DNA from: Stenotrophomonas_A sp036566925
GTDB lineage: Bacteria; Pseudomonadota; Gammaproteobacteria; Xanthomonadales; Xanthomonadaceae
Assembly (NCBI GenBank): GCA_036566925.1
Contig: DATCVI010000145.1
Coordinates: 1 to 64,000 of the forward strand
Reading direction: 5' to 3'
Length of the DNA: 64,000 nucleotides
Below, piece after piece: positions 54,270-63,150 of the stretch (position 1 is the stretch's first letter; the number at the start of each line of letters is the position of its first letter). The translations under genes and the position numbers were made by a program. The notes beneath the pieces were generated by a model, which saw only the letters and a list, made by a program, of their open reading frames with translations, was not told the DNA's origin and made no database searches.

Positions 54270-54539
54270 TCAGGCGGCCTTGATGGCCTTGATGCGGGCA
54301 GTGATGCGGCTCTTGTGGCGCGCGGCCTTGTTCTTGTGAATCAGGCCACGGGCGCTGAAACGGTCGAGGATCGGCTGGGCGACGGCGAAAGCGGCTTCGG
54401 CGCCGGCGGCATCGTTGGCGTCAAGGGCCTTGATCACCTTCTTGACGGCGGTGCGCAGCATCGAACGCTGGGCCGTATTGCGCGCATTGCGCACGACGGT
54501 CTGCTTGGCGCGCTTCTTGGCGGACTTGATATTGGCCAC
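54270..54539 (-). CDS. rpsT: 30S ribosomal protein S20
   Basis: An 89-aa basic protein, MANIKSAKKRAKQTVVRNAR at the start and ending RITARIKAIKAA, the standard S20. It is divergent from murJ, with 101 bp between, and ends in a strong terminator. Confidence 0.97.
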   Translation of the reverse strand: MANIKSAKKRAKQTVVRNARNTAQRSMLRTAVKKVIKALDANDAAGAEAAFAVAQPILDRFSARGLIHKNKAARHKSRITARIKAIKAA

Positions 54540-54640
54540 GGTGGTGGTTTCCTGAAAAATCGGTGTAATGGAAAAAGCAAGCGCGAGATTATGATCGACA
54601 CGAACATTTGCGTCAAGTCAGTTGTCAAGGGGGATTGCCA

Positions 54641-56248
54641 GTGAGCAAGCCCCGGATGTTGAAAGGCCTGCTGTCCTTCAGCAGCATGACCATGGTCTCG
54701 CGGGTGCTGGGGCTGGTCCGCGACCAGGTCATCTCCACCCAGTTCGGCACTAACGCGGTCACCGATGCGTTCTGGGTCGCCTTCCGGGTGCCCAATTTCC
54801 TGCGGCGCCTGTTTGCCGAGGGCTCTTTCGCCACCGCGTTCGTGCCGGTCTTTACCGAGGTGAGGGAGACCCGCCCGCACGCGAGCCTGCGCGAGTTGAT
54901 GGCCCGGGTCTCCGGCACCCTGGGCGGCGCGTTGCTGGTCGTCACCGCGCTGGGGCTGATCTTCGCCCCGCAGCTGGCCTGGCTGTTCGGCAGCGGCGCC
55001 GGCACCGATCCCGCCAAGCAGGGCCTGCTGGTGGATCTGTTCCGCCTGACCTTCCCGTTCCTGCTGTTCGTCTCGCTGACCGCCCTGGCCGGCGGGGCGC
55101 TCAACAGCTTCCAGCGCTTCGCCATGCCGGCGCTGACCCCGGTCATCCTCAACCTGTGCATGATCGCCGGCGCGCTGTGGCTGGCGCCGCGGCTGGACGT
55201 GCCGATCCTCGCCCTGGGCTGGGCGGTGCTGGTTGCCGGGCTGCTGCAACTGCTGTTCCAGTTGCCGGCGCTGCGCGGCATCGACCTGCTGACCCTGCCG
55301 CGCTGGGGCTGGAACCACCCGGACGTGCGCAAGGTGCTGACCTTGATGTTGCCGACCCTGTTCGGCTCGTCGGTCGCGCAGATCAACCTGCTGCTGGACA
55401 CGGTGATCGCGGCGCACCTGGTCGATGGGTCGCAGTCCTGGCTATCGCTGGCCGATCGTTTCCTGGAGCTGCCGCTGGGCGTGTTCGGCGTGGCCCTGGG
55501 CACGGTGATCCTGCCGGCGCTGGCGCGCCACCACGTCAAGACCGACCGCGAAGGCTTCTCCAGCGCACTGGATTGGGGCCTGCGCACGACCCTGCTGATT
55601 TCGGTGCCGGCGATGCTTGGGCTGGTGCTGCTGGCCGAACCGTTGATCGCCACGCTGTTCCAGCACGGCAAGTTCAGCGCCTTCGCCACCCAGATGACGG
55701 CTCTGTCTGTCTACGGCTTGAGCTTCGGCCTGCCGGCGTTCGCGCTGCTCAAGGTGGTCCTGCCCGCGTTCTATGCCCGTCAGGACACCCGCACCCCGGT
55801 GCGTGCCGGCGTCGCCGCGCTGGTGGCCAACATGGCCTTCAACTTCCTGTTCCTGGCGGTGCTGTACCAGCTGATGGTGCCCGACGCGCTGAAGGCGCAA
55901 GGGGTGATGGTGGCGATCGGGCAACAGCCGGGGCTGCACCTGGCGCTGGGTATCGCCAGCGCGTTGTCGAGCTATTTGAACCTTGGCCTGCTCTGGTATT
56001 GGCTGGGCAAGAGCGGGGTCTACCAGCGCCGGCCCGGTTGGGGCGGCTATGTCGCGCGACTGGGGCTGGCCTGCGCGGCGATGGTGGCGGTGCTGCTGGG
56101 CTTGCTGTGGTGGCTGCCGGACTTCACCGTCATGGAGAAATGGCACCGCATTGGCGGGTTGGCGTTGCTGGTCGGCGCGGGTGGATTGACCTACCTGGTA
56201 GCGCTGGTCGCCCTGGGCTTTCGTCCGCGCGACCTGCGCGAGCATTGA
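54641..56248 (+). CDS. murJ: Lipid II flippase MurJ
   Basis: A 535-aa MOP-family integral membrane protein with about 14 helices. GTG 54641 is the start (AAGGGGG upstream; family proteins begin M-SKPRML). SFSSMTMVSRVLGLVRDQV and FRVPNFLRRLFAEGSFATAF are the MurJ signatures, with the basic residues of the central cavity. It flips the peptidoglycan precursor lipid II to the periplasm. Downstream is ribF after a 77-bp gap with a TATACT box (56265-56270). Confidence 0.96.
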   Translation: MSKPRMLKGLLSFSSMTMVSRVLGLVRDQVISTQFGTNAVTDAFWVAFRVPNFLRRLFAEGSFATAFVPVFTEVRETRPHASLRELMARVSGTLGGALLVVTALGLIFAPQLAWLFGSGAGTDPAKQGLLVDLFRLTFPFLLFVSLTALAGGALNSFQRFAMPALTPVILNLCMIAGALWLAPRLDVPILALGWAVLVAGLLQLLFQLPALRGIDLLTLPRWGWNHPDVRKVLTLMLPTLFGSSVAQINLLLDTVIAAHLVDGSQSWLSLADRFLELPLGVFGVALGTVILPALARHHVKTDREGFSSALDWGLRTTLLISVPAMLGLVLLAEPLIATLFQHGKFSAFATQMTALSVYGLSFGLPAFALLKVVLPAFYARQDTRTPVRAGVAALVANMAFNFLFLAVLYQLMVPDALKAQGVMVAIGQQPGLHLALGIASALSSYLNLGLLWYWLGKSGVYQRRPGWGGYVARLGLACAAMVAVLLGLLWWLPDFTVMEKWHRIGGLALLVGAGGLTYLVALVALGFRPRDLREH

Positions 56249-56264
56249 TCGCGGCGCGCCCGGC

Positions 56265-56270
56265 TATACT
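56265..56270 (+). promoter_or_regulatory. -10 box TATACT upstream of ribF
   Basis: TATACT lies 56 bases before the ribF ATG and directly after the murJ stop. No good -35 at the normal distance, so moderate strength. Confidence 0.4.
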
Positions 56271-56325
56271 TTGTAACTCTCTTTGATTGTGCGGCCCCGC
56301 GCGGGCCGGGACCCCCCCAACCGGA

Positions 56326-57273
56326 ATGAGCAGGCTATTCAGAGACGTCGAGGGCGGGACGCTGTACCCGCACGGAAGCGTGGTCTGCATCGGCGCCTTC
56401 GACGGCCTGCACCTGGGCCATCGCGCGCTGGTGCGCCATGCGCTGGCGCGTGCCCAGGCCCTGGGCGTGCCGGCGGTGGCGGTGAGCTTCGAGCCGCTGC
56501 CGCGCGAATTCTTCGCCCCGCATAGCCCGCCGCCGCGGCTGACCCTGGCGCGCGCCAAGTTCGAAGGCCTGCGCGATCTCGGTGCCGAGGGCGTCGGCCT
56601 GCTGCGCTTCGACCGCAAGCTGTCCAGCCTCAGTGCCGAGGATTTCGTGCAGCGCTGCCTGGTGCAGCGCTTGCGCGCGCGCGAAGTCTGGATCGGCCCG
56701 GAGTTCCGCTTCGGCCACAAGCGCGGCGGCGACATCGCCTTGCTGCAGCGCATGGGCGCCGAACTGGGCTTTGCCGCCAACCAGATCGAACCGGTCGACC
56801 TGCACGGCGAGCGCATTTCCAGCACCCGCATTCGCGAGCTGCTGGTGGCCGGCAATTTCGACCACGCCGCCGATCTGCTCGGCCGTCCGTATGCCATCGA
56901 CGGCCGCGTCGTGCGCGGCAAGCAGCTCGGCCGCACCCTGGGCTTTCCCACCGCCAACCTGCGCTTCCCGCACACGCCGGCACTCTCGGGCATCTATGCG
57001 ACCTGGGTACACGGGGTGTTCGAACAGCCCTGGCCGTCGGTGTCGAGCTTCGGTACCCGGCCGACCGTGGCGGGAATCGAGCCGCTGCTCGAAGCGCACT
57101 TGTTCGACTATCACGGCGACCTCTACGGCCGCCACATCGAAGTCGAATTCGTCGCCAAATTGCGCGACGAAGAAAAATTCGATGATTTGCCGGCGCTGAC
57201 CGAGCAGATGCACCGCGACGCCGAACAAGCGCGTCGCATCCTTTCCGAACAACGACTGCGAGCCACTGCGTGA
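56326..57273 (+). CDS. ribF: Bifunctional riboflavin kinase/FAD synthetase RibF
   Basis: A 315-aa protein from ATG 56326. The N-terminal FAD synthetase has the nucleotidyltransferase motif IGAFDGLHLGHRALV and the ISSTRIRELL loop. The C-terminal kinase has GRTLGFPTANL and FGTRPTVAG, with LYGRHIEVEFVAKLRDEEKF. It makes FMN and FAD. Its TGA overlaps the GTG start of ileS by two bases (GTGA). Standard ribF-ileS-lspA order. Confidence 0.96.
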   Translation: MSRLFRDVEGGTLYPHGSVVCIGAFDGLHLGHRALVRHALARAQALGVPAVAVSFEPLPREFFAPHSPPPRLTLARAKFEGLRDLGAEGVGLLRFDRKLSSLSAEDFVQRCLVQRLRAREVWIGPEFRFGHKRGGDIALLQRMGAELGFAANQIEPVDLHGERISSTRIRELLVAGNFDHAADLLGRPYAIDGRVVRGKQLGRTLGFPTANLRFPHTPALSGIYATWVHGVFEQPWPSVSSFGTRPTVAGIEPLLEAHLFDYHGDLYGRHIEVEFVAKLRDEEKFDDLPALTEQMHRDAEQARRILSEQRLRATA

Positions 57274-60104
57274 GCCAGGACTACAAAGCCACCCTGCAAC
57301 TGCCGGCGACGGAATTCCCGATGCGCGGCGACCTGCCCAAGCGCGAGCCGGGAATCCTGGCGCGCTGGGAGGACGAGGGCTTGTACGCCCGCTTGCGCGC
57401 GCATGCCGCCGGCCGCCCGACCTTCGTGCTGCACGATGGCCCGCCGTACGCGAACGGGCAGATCCACCTCGGCCACGCGGTCAACAAGATCCTCAAGGAC
57501 ATCATCGTCAAGTCCAAGCACCTGGCTGGCTTCGATGCGCCGTACATCCCGGGCTGGGATTGCCATGGCCTGCCGATCGAAATCGCGATCGAGAAGAAGT
57601 TCGGCAAGGTCGGGGTCAAGCTCGATGCGGTGCAGTTCCGGCAGAAGTGCCGCGAATATGCGCGCGAACAGATCGATCTGCAGCGCCGCGACTTCAAGCG
57701 CCTGGGCGTGATCGGCGATTGGGACAACCCGTACAAGACCCTGGACTTCCACTTCGAAGCCAACGAGATGCGCGCGCTGGCGCGCATCATCGACAACGGC
57801 CACCTCAGCCGCGGCGTCAAGCCGGTGCACTGGTGCTTCGACTGCGGTTCGGCCCTGGCCGAGGCCGAGATCGAGTACGCCGACAAGGAATCGCCGGCGG
57901 TGGACGTGGCCTATAGCGCGCGCGACGCGCAGGCGCTGGCCGCGCGCTTCGGCGTGCAGTTGCCGGCCGGAGTCGAGGTCGCGGTGCCGATCTGGACGAC
58001 CACGCCGTGGACGCTGCCGGCTTCGCTGGCGGTGAGCCTGGGGCCGGACCTGGAATACGCGCTGGTCGAAGGCCCGGCGCACAACGGCCAGCCGCGTTGG
58101 CTGGTGCTGGCCGACGCGCTCGCCGCCAAGGCGCTGGCGCGCTACGGCGTGGCCGGCGAACCGGTGGTGCACGGGCGCGTGGCCGGGCAGGCGCTGGAAG
58201 GCCTGCTGCTGGCCCATCCGTTCTATGCCGAACGCGACATCCCGTTGCTGCTTGGCGACCACGTTTCGGCCGAAGACGGCACCGGCGCGGTCCACACGGC
58301 GCCCGGCCATGGCCAGGAGGACTACCAGGTCTCCAAGCAATACGGCCTGCTGGAGCGCTACAGCGCCGCGCAGATCAATCCGATCGACGGCCGCGGCGTC
58401 TACCTGCCGAGCACGCCGCCGTTTGGCGACACGGTGCTGGCCGGCCTGCACATCTGGAAGGCCAACGAGGTCATCGTCGACGCGCTGCGTGGCAACGGCA
58501 CGCTGCTGGCCATGTTCAAGCTGACCCACAGCTACCCGCACTGCTGGCGCCACAAGACGCCGATCGCCTTCCGCGCCACCCCGCAGTGGTTCATCTCGAT
58601 GGAGCAGGCCGGCCTGCGCGCCGATGCGCTCAAGGCGATCGAGCAGGTGACCTGGTATCCGGGCTGGGGCCAGGCGCGCATCGCCGGCATGGTCGAAGGC
58701 CGCCCAGACTGGACGATCTCGCGCCAGCGCACCTGGGGCGTGCCGATCGCGTTGTTCGTGCACCGCGAAACCGGCGAGCCGCATCCGCGCAGCACCGAGC
58801 TGATGCGACAGGTCGCCGACCGGGTCGAGAACGACGGCGTCGATGTCTGGTATTCGCTGGACGCAGCCGAATTGCTGGGCGCCGAGGCGGACCAGTACGA
58901 CAAGATCACCGACATCCTCGACGTCTGGTTCGACTCCGGCGTGACCCACGAAGCGGTGCTGCCCGAGCGCGGTCTGCCCAAGCCGGCCGACCTCTACCTG
59001 GAAGGCTCGGACCAGCATCGCGGCTGGTTCCAGTCCTCGCTGCTCACCGGCGTGGCGCTGGACAAGGCTGCGCCGTACCGGCAATGCCTCACCCACGGCT
59101 TCACCGTGGACGAGCATGGCCGCAAGATGTCCAAGTCGCTCGGCAATGGCATCGAGCCGCAGGACATCATGAAGACGCTGGGCGCCGACATCCTGCGTCT
59201 GTGGATCGCTTCGGCCGACTACAGCAACGAAATGTCGCTGTCGCAGGAGATCCTCAAGCGCAACGCCGACGCCTACCGCCGCCTGCGCAATACCGCGCGC
59301 TTCCTGCTCGGCAACCTGCATGGCTTCGAGCCGGCCGTGCATGCGGTGCCGCTGGCCGAGATGGTTGCGCTGGACCGCTGGATCGTGCACCGCGCCTACG
59401 AGCTGCAGGAGCAGATCAAGGCCGCGTACGAGCGCTACGACTTCGCCGCGATCGTGCAGGCACTGCTGAACTTCTGCAGCGTCGACCTCGGCTCGCTGTA
59501 CCTGGACGTGACCAAGGACCGCCTGTACACGATGGGCGAGGACTCGCGCGGTCGGCGGTCGGCGCAGACCGCGATGCACCACATCGCCGAGGCCTTCGTG
59601 CGCTGGATCGCGCCGGTGCTCAGCTTCACCGCCGACGAGCTGTGGGGCTATCTGCCCGGCGCGCGCGAAGAGAACGTGCTGTTCGCCACGTGGTACGACG
59701 GCCTGGCGCCGTTGCCGGCCGATGCCGCGCTCAACGCCGCCGACTTCGACAAGCTGCTGGCGCTGCGCGAGCAGGTGGCCAAGGTGCTGGAGCCGATGCG
59801 CGCAAACGGCGCGATCGGTGCGGCGCTGGAAGCAGAAATCACGGTGGCCGCCGACGCCGTCAGCGCGGCGCGCTGGCAGCCGCTGGCCGATGAATTGCGT
59901 TTCCTGTTCATCAGCGGCGACGTCAGCGTGACCCCGGCCAGCACCGACGACATCTATGTGAGTGCCCAGCCGACCAGCAAGACCAAGTGCGTACGTTGCT
60001 GGCACCACCGCGCCGACGTCGGTGCCGACCCCCGCCATCCCGAACTGTGCGCGCGCTGCGCCAGCAACGTCGAAGGCCCGGGCGAAGACCGCCGCTGGTT
60101 CTGA
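57270..60104 (+). CDS. ileS: Isoleucyl-tRNA synthetase
   Basis: A 944-aa class I synthetase. HIGH motif HLGH at residues 66-69; KMSKS at 619-623; the CP1 editing domain lies between (GTGAVHTAPGHGQEDY). A C-terminal zinc ribbon shows CVRC...CARC near the end (HPELCARCASN). It starts with GTG inside the stop of ribF. Confidence 0.97.
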   Translation: MSQDYKATLQLPATEFPMRGDLPKREPGILARWEDEGLYARLRAHAAGRPTFVLHDGPPYANGQIHLGHAVNKILKDIIVKSKHLAGFDAPYIPGWDCHGLPIEIAIEKKFGKVGVKLDAVQFRQKCREYAREQIDLQRRDFKRLGVIGDWDNPYKTLDFHFEANEMRALARIIDNGHLSRGVKPVHWCFDCGSALAEAEIEYADKESPAVDVAYSARDAQALAARFGVQLPAGVEVAVPIWTTTPWTLPASLAVSLGPDLEYALVEGPAHNGQPRWLVLADALAAKALARYGVAGEPVVHGRVAGQALEGLLLAHPFYAERDIPLLLGDHVSAEDGTGAVHTAPGHGQEDYQVSKQYGLLERYSAAQINPIDGRGVYLPSTPPFGDTVLAGLHIWKANEVIVDALRGNGTLLAMFKLTHSYPHCWRHKTPIAFRATPQWFISMEQAGLRADALKAIEQVTWYPGWGQARIAGMVEGRPDWTISRQRTWGVPIALFVHRETGEPHPRSTELMRQVADRVENDGVDVWYSLDAAELLGAEADQYDKITDILDVWFDSGVTHEAVLPERGLPKPADLYLEGSDQHRGWFQSSLLTGVALDKAAPYRQCLTHGFTVDEHGRKMSKSLGNGIEPQDIMKTLGADILRLWIASADYSNEMSLSQEILKRNADAYRRLRNTARFLLGNLHGFEPAVHAVPLAEMVALDRWIVHRAYELQEQIKAAYERYDFAAIVQALLNFCSVDLGSLYLDVTKDRLYTMGEDSRGRRSAQTAMHHIAEAFVRWIAPVLSFTADELWGYLPGAREENVLFATWYDGLAPLPADAALNAADFDKLLALREQVAKVLEPMRANGAIGAALEAEITVAADAVSAARWQPLADELRFLFISGDVSVTPASTDDIYVSAQPTSKTKCVRCWHHRADVGADPRHPELCARCASNVEGPGEDRRWF

Positions 60105-60128
60105 CCGCACCCTGAGAGCAAACGCCGA

Positions 60129-60650
60129 ATGACTGCACGTCCCAAACCCAATGCCCTGATCTGGCTGCTGCTCTCGGCGGCCATCATCGGCCTCGACCAA
60201 TGGAGCAAGGCCTGGGTGCTCTCGAGCTTGCCGGACCTCGATCCGACCGGCCGCTGCGTCCGCATCCCGGTCATCCCCGGGTTCTGGGACTGGTGCCGCA
60301 CCTACAACACCGGCGCGGCGTTCAGCTTCCTCAGCGATGCGGGCGGTTGGCAGCGCTGGCTGTTCACCGCGCTGGCCCTGGGCATCAGCGGCCTGATGGC
60401 GTGGTGGTTGTCGCGCACCGCGCGCGCCGATTGGCGCTCGGCGCTGCCGTACGCACTGGTGGTGGGCGGCGCGATCGGCAATGTGATCGACCGTCAGATC
60501 CATGGCCACGTGGTCGATTTCATCCTCTGGTACGTCGGCGAGCACATCTGGCCGGCGTTCAATATCGCCGACGCGGCGATCGTCGTCGGTGCGGTCGGTA
60601 TTGCCCTGTTCGGGCTGTTCGACGGCAAGGCCCGGCAAAAAGCGGGATAA
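60129..60650 (+). CDS. lspA: Lipoprotein signal peptidase II
   Basis: A 173-aa membrane aspartic protease that removes signal peptides from prolipoproteins. Four hydrophobic helices are visible. The catalytic pair is Asp121 in GGAIGNVIDR and Asp148 in FNIADAA; NTGAAFSF lies before. It follows ileS by 24 bp. Confidence 0.96.
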   Translation: MTARPKPNALIWLLLSAAIIGLDQWSKAWVLSSLPDLDPTGRCVRIPVIPGFWDWCRTYNTGAAFSFLSDAGGWQRWLFTALALGISGLMAWWLSRTARADWRSALPYALVVGGAIGNVIDRQIHGHVVDFILWYVGEHIWPAFNIADAAIVVGAVGIALFGLFDGKARQKAG

Positions 60651-60701
60651 TCTCCGTCATCCCCCCAACCGGCCCCTCGCGGCCGGGATCCAGACCAAAC
60701 G

Positions 60702-61652
60702 ATGGAAGTCCTGCTCGCCAATCCCCGTGGTTTCTGCGCTGGCGTCGACCGCGCGATCGAGATCGTCAAACGCGCGATCGAGACGCTGGGCGCGCCGATC
60801 TACGTGCGCCATGAAGTAGTGCACAACCGCTTCGTGGTCGACGACCTCAAGCAGCGCGGCGCGGTGTTCGTCGAAGAACTCGACGAGGTGCCGGACGGCG
60901 CCACCGTCATCTTCAGCGCGCACGGCGTGCCGCAGGCGGTGCGCCGCGAGGCCGAGCGCCGCAACCTGAAAGTGTTCGACGCCACCTGCCCGCTGGTGAC
61001 CAAGGTCCACCTCGAAGTCGCCCGCCACTGCCGCGCCGGCCGCGACGTGGTGCTGATCGGTCACGCTGGCCATCCCGAGGTCGAGGGCACGATGGGGCAG
61101 TGGAGCCGCGAGGCGGGCCCGGGCCATATCTATCTGGTCGAAGACATCGAGGACGTCGCCACGCTCGACGTTTCACAGCCGCAGAACCTGGCCTATACGA
61201 CCCAGACCACGCTCTCGGTGGACGACACCCGCGGCATCATCGAAGCCCTGCGCGCGCGCTACCCGGCCATGCAGGGGCCGAAGAACGACGACATCTGCTA
61301 CGCCACCCAGAACCGCCAGGACGCGGTGCGTGACCTGGCGCGCGAATGCGACTTGGTGCTGGTGGTCGGTTCGCCGAACAGTTCCAACTCCAACCGCCTC
61401 AGCGAACTGGCGCGGCGTGACGGCGTGGAGTCCTACTTGATCGACGATGCCGGCGAGATCGAGCCGGCATGGGTCGCCGGCAAGCGGCGGATCGGCCTGA
61501 CCGCGGGCGCTTCGGCGCCGCAGGTGCTGGTCGACGGGGTGATCGCGCGCTTGCGCGAGCTGGGTGCCGACAGCGTTGCCGAACTGGCCGGCGAGCCAGA
61601 GTCGATGGTGTTTGCGCTGCCGAAGGAACTGCGCCTGCGCCTGGTCAGCTGA
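60702..61652 (+). CDS. ispH: 4-hydroxy-3-methylbut-2-enyl diphosphate reductase IspH
   Basis: A 316-aa iron-sulfur enzyme, last step of the MEP isoprenoid pathway (HMBPP to IPP and DMAPP). The [4Fe-4S] ligands are Cys12 (NPRGFCAGV), Cys96 (ATCPLVTKVH) and Cys199 (DDICYATQ). Substrate residues HEVVHN and HAGHPEVEG are present. Closes the murJ-ribF-ileS-lspA-ispH group. Confidence 0.97.
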   Translation: MEVLLANPRGFCAGVDRAIEIVKRAIETLGAPIYVRHEVVHNRFVVDDLKQRGAVFVEELDEVPDGATVIFSAHGVPQAVRREAERRNLKVFDATCPLVTKVHLEVARHCRAGRDVVLIGHAGHPEVEGTMGQWSREAGPGHIYLVEDIEDVATLDVSQPQNLAYTTQTTLSVDDTRGIIEALRARYPAMQGPKNDDICYATQNRQDAVRDLARECDLVLVVGSPNSSNSNRLSELARRDGVESYLIDDAGEIEPAWVAGKRRIGLTAGASAPQVLVDGVIARLRELGADSVAELAGEPESMVFALPKELRLRLVS

Positions 61653-61663
61653 GACGCGCGGGC

Positions 61664-61918
61664 TCAGGGCTCGCGGCGTGGCCGACCGAACGTGTTGGCC
61701 GAGCGCGGCCGCTGTGGACGGGTGAGTTCGCGGAACTCGGCGATGCTCAGGGCGTCGTAGCGACGCTCCGGATGACGCTGCACCAGCAACTCGACCCGCT
61801 GCGCCGCGATCTGCACGCAGCACGGGCCGATCCGGCCCACCAGGTGTTCGTTCCCTTCGATCCGCAGATCATGCAGCGCAGAGCAGAAATTACGGCATAG
61901 CTCGCAGGTGTGCTTCAT
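61664..61918 (-). CDS. Hypothetical Cys-rich small protein
   Basis: An 84-aa protein from ATG 61918 (an in-frame start at 61930 adds MCGR). The N-terminal part has five Cys: CELCRNFCSALHDLRIEG and GPCCVQIAAQRVE, spaced like a metal-binding site or disulfide-rich module. The C-terminal part is basic and Pro/Arg-rich. I recognise no family. It is convergent with ispH and followed upstream by an inverted repeat (61931-61972). Confidence 0.6.
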   Translation of the reverse strand: MKHTCELCRNFCSALHDLRIEGNEHLVGRIGPCCVQIAAQRVELLVQRHPERRYDALSIAEFRELTRPQRPRSANTFGRPRREP

Positions 61919-61930
61919 GCGCCCGCACAT

Positions 61931-61972
61931 ATGTCAGTTCTGACTGAAATATTAATCAGCGGTTACTGACAT
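61931..61972. promoter_or_regulatory. Inverted repeat ATGTCAGT/ACTGACAT
   Basis: ATGTCAGT (61931-61938) and ACTGACAT (61965-61972) are perfect inverted copies in an AT-rich stretch; a smaller TCAGT-TCTG-ACTGA dyad overlaps the left half. It sits upstream of the Cys-rich gene and downstream of the hypothetical gene 62004-62282. Probable operator for the Cys-rich gene. Confidence 0.45.
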
Positions 61973-62003
61973 GTCCACCGGTGCGCCACCGCGGCCGGCG
62001 ACC

Positions 62004-62282
62004 TCAGACCAGGGACAACAGCGGGCGCAGCTTGGCGCCGAGGTCTTCGTAGGAAAACAGCCAGCAATAGGAAATCGCGGACACCAGCAAGGCGATCTCG
62101 CCGAGTTGCGGGTGTTCGCCGAGGTAGGACTCGCGCTCGCCAAGGTCGACATGGCGCGCCACTTTCATGTGTTCGAGCAAGCCCACCGCCGTGGCCCAGC
62201 TGATCTCCATGCCATGGCTGAAGCCGTGAGCGCGGGCGAAGTCGCCCAGGACGTTGGCGGAAGGCGGAACACGGCTGGCCAT
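62004..62282 (-). CDS. Hypothetical protein
   Basis: A 92-aa protein from ATG 62282. It begins MASRVPPSANVLGDFARAHG and contains MEISWATAVGLLEHMKVARH and LLVSAISYCWLFSYEDLGAK, likely helical and soluble. No family is recognised. It is divergent from the XRE-type regulator gene, with 132 bp between. Confidence 0.6.
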   Translation of the reverse strand: MASRVPPSANVLGDFARAHGFSHGMEISWATAVGLLEHMKVARHVDLGERESYLGEHPQLGEIALLVSAISYCWLFSYEDLGAKLRPLLSLV

Positions 62283-62370
62283 AGGCTTGCTGCAAGGGTA
62301 TTGACGACGGCGAAGCATGGTGCACCACGCACAAGGGTGCAGCAAGGGCGGCCCGCGACAGCGTGATGCA

Positions 62371-62386
62371 CGTCAATGCTATAGTC
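62371..62386 (+). promoter_or_regulatory. Divergent promoter elements before the XRE gene
   Basis: TATAGT (62381-62386) is a -10 box 28 bases before the XRE start. Overlapping on the minus strand, TTGACG (62377-62372) could act as -35 for the divergent hypothetical gene. Back-to-back promoters would allow shared control. Confidence 0.4.
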
Positions 62387-62414
62387 CAATTCAGGTGGCG
62401 TGCGCGGTGGATCG

Positions 62415-62813
62415 ATGTCCGAAAACGGCTCTAGCAAGGTCGCCGACTACATCGCGGCGGCCATCGAAAGAAGCAGCAAGACCCAGCTTGAGATCTCCGC
62501 GGAGGCGGGTTTTCCCCGCTCCAGCGTGTTGTCGATGATCAAGCAGGGCCAGACCAAGATGCCGCTGGCGCGAATCCCGCAGATGGCGCGGGCGCTGGAC
62601 GTTGACGCAGTCGAGTTCTTCCGCCTGGCGATGAGCGAATACATGCCGGAGCTGCAGCGGATCGCCGATGAAATGTACGCCCGCGAGCAACTCAGTTCGG
62701 CCGAGGCCGAGCTGTTGCAGCAGGTACGCGCGGCGGCGGGGCAGCAGCCGCTGCAGTTGACCCCGAAGGTGCGCCAGGCCTTGGCGCGGTTTCTGGACGA
62801 GATTCGCGGCTGA
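62415..62813 (+). CDS. XRE-type HTH DNA-binding protein
   Basis: A 132-aa protein from ATG 62415. The HTH lies about residues 10-60: VADYIAAAIERSSKTQLEIS, GFPRSSVLSMIKQGQTKM and PLARIPQMARALDVDAVEFF. The C-terminal helical tail has ADEMYAREQLSSAEAELL. Single-domain Cro/CI-like repressor type. The divergent neighbour may be its target. Signs of transfer are not clear, and no phage genes are nearby. Confidence 0.8.
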   Translation: MSENGSSKVADYIAAAIERSSKTQLEISAEAGFPRSSVLSMIKQGQTKMPLARIPQMARALDVDAVEFFRLAMSEYMPELQRIADEMYAREQLSSAEAELLQQVRAAAGQQPLQLTPKVRQALARFLDEIRG

Positions 62814-62915
62814 AGCGGTGCGGGTTGCCAGCTGCGTGAATCGTTCTGCTTGGCCTTCGGCCGCAGGCGCCGATTTTCGCGCCGCCTATACGCACGCGCC
62901 GCCAGCCTACCGGCC

Positions 62916-63116
62916 ATGGCAAACCGACATACCCTCGATCACCTCCTCGACGCCGTCGCGGCGCGAGTGCCCCGCGATAACGGCCCCGCCCGCCGCGCCT
63001 TCGACCAGCAACGCCTGGAGCAAGAGCTGGAGGAAATCGTGCAGCTGGCCGAACGCATGGATGCGGCGCATTTCCGCGATCGGATCGATTGCATCCTGGC
63101 CACGAAGAAACACTGA
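62916..63116 (+). CDS. Hypothetical small protein
   Basis: A 66-aa protein from ATG 62916, MANRHTLDHLLDAVAARVPR at the start, with two amphipathic helices rich in Glu and Arg (FDQQRLEQELEEIVQLAER). No family recognised; it could be a small regulatory or structural protein. No strong RBS, so moderate confidence. Confidence 0.5.
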   Translation: MANRHTLDHLLDAVAARVPRDNGPARRAFDQQRLEQELEEIVQLAERMDAAHFRDRIDCILATKKH

Positions 63117-63150
63117 CTCAGGCTACGCCGAGCCTCTCGCGCACGCTTCG

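Noticed and set aside
57123..60638. Open frame of more than 1100 codons antisense to ileS and lspA
   Set aside because: Sense frames carry HLGH, KMSKS and LspA catalytic Asp residues; the antisense product has no recognisable domain.
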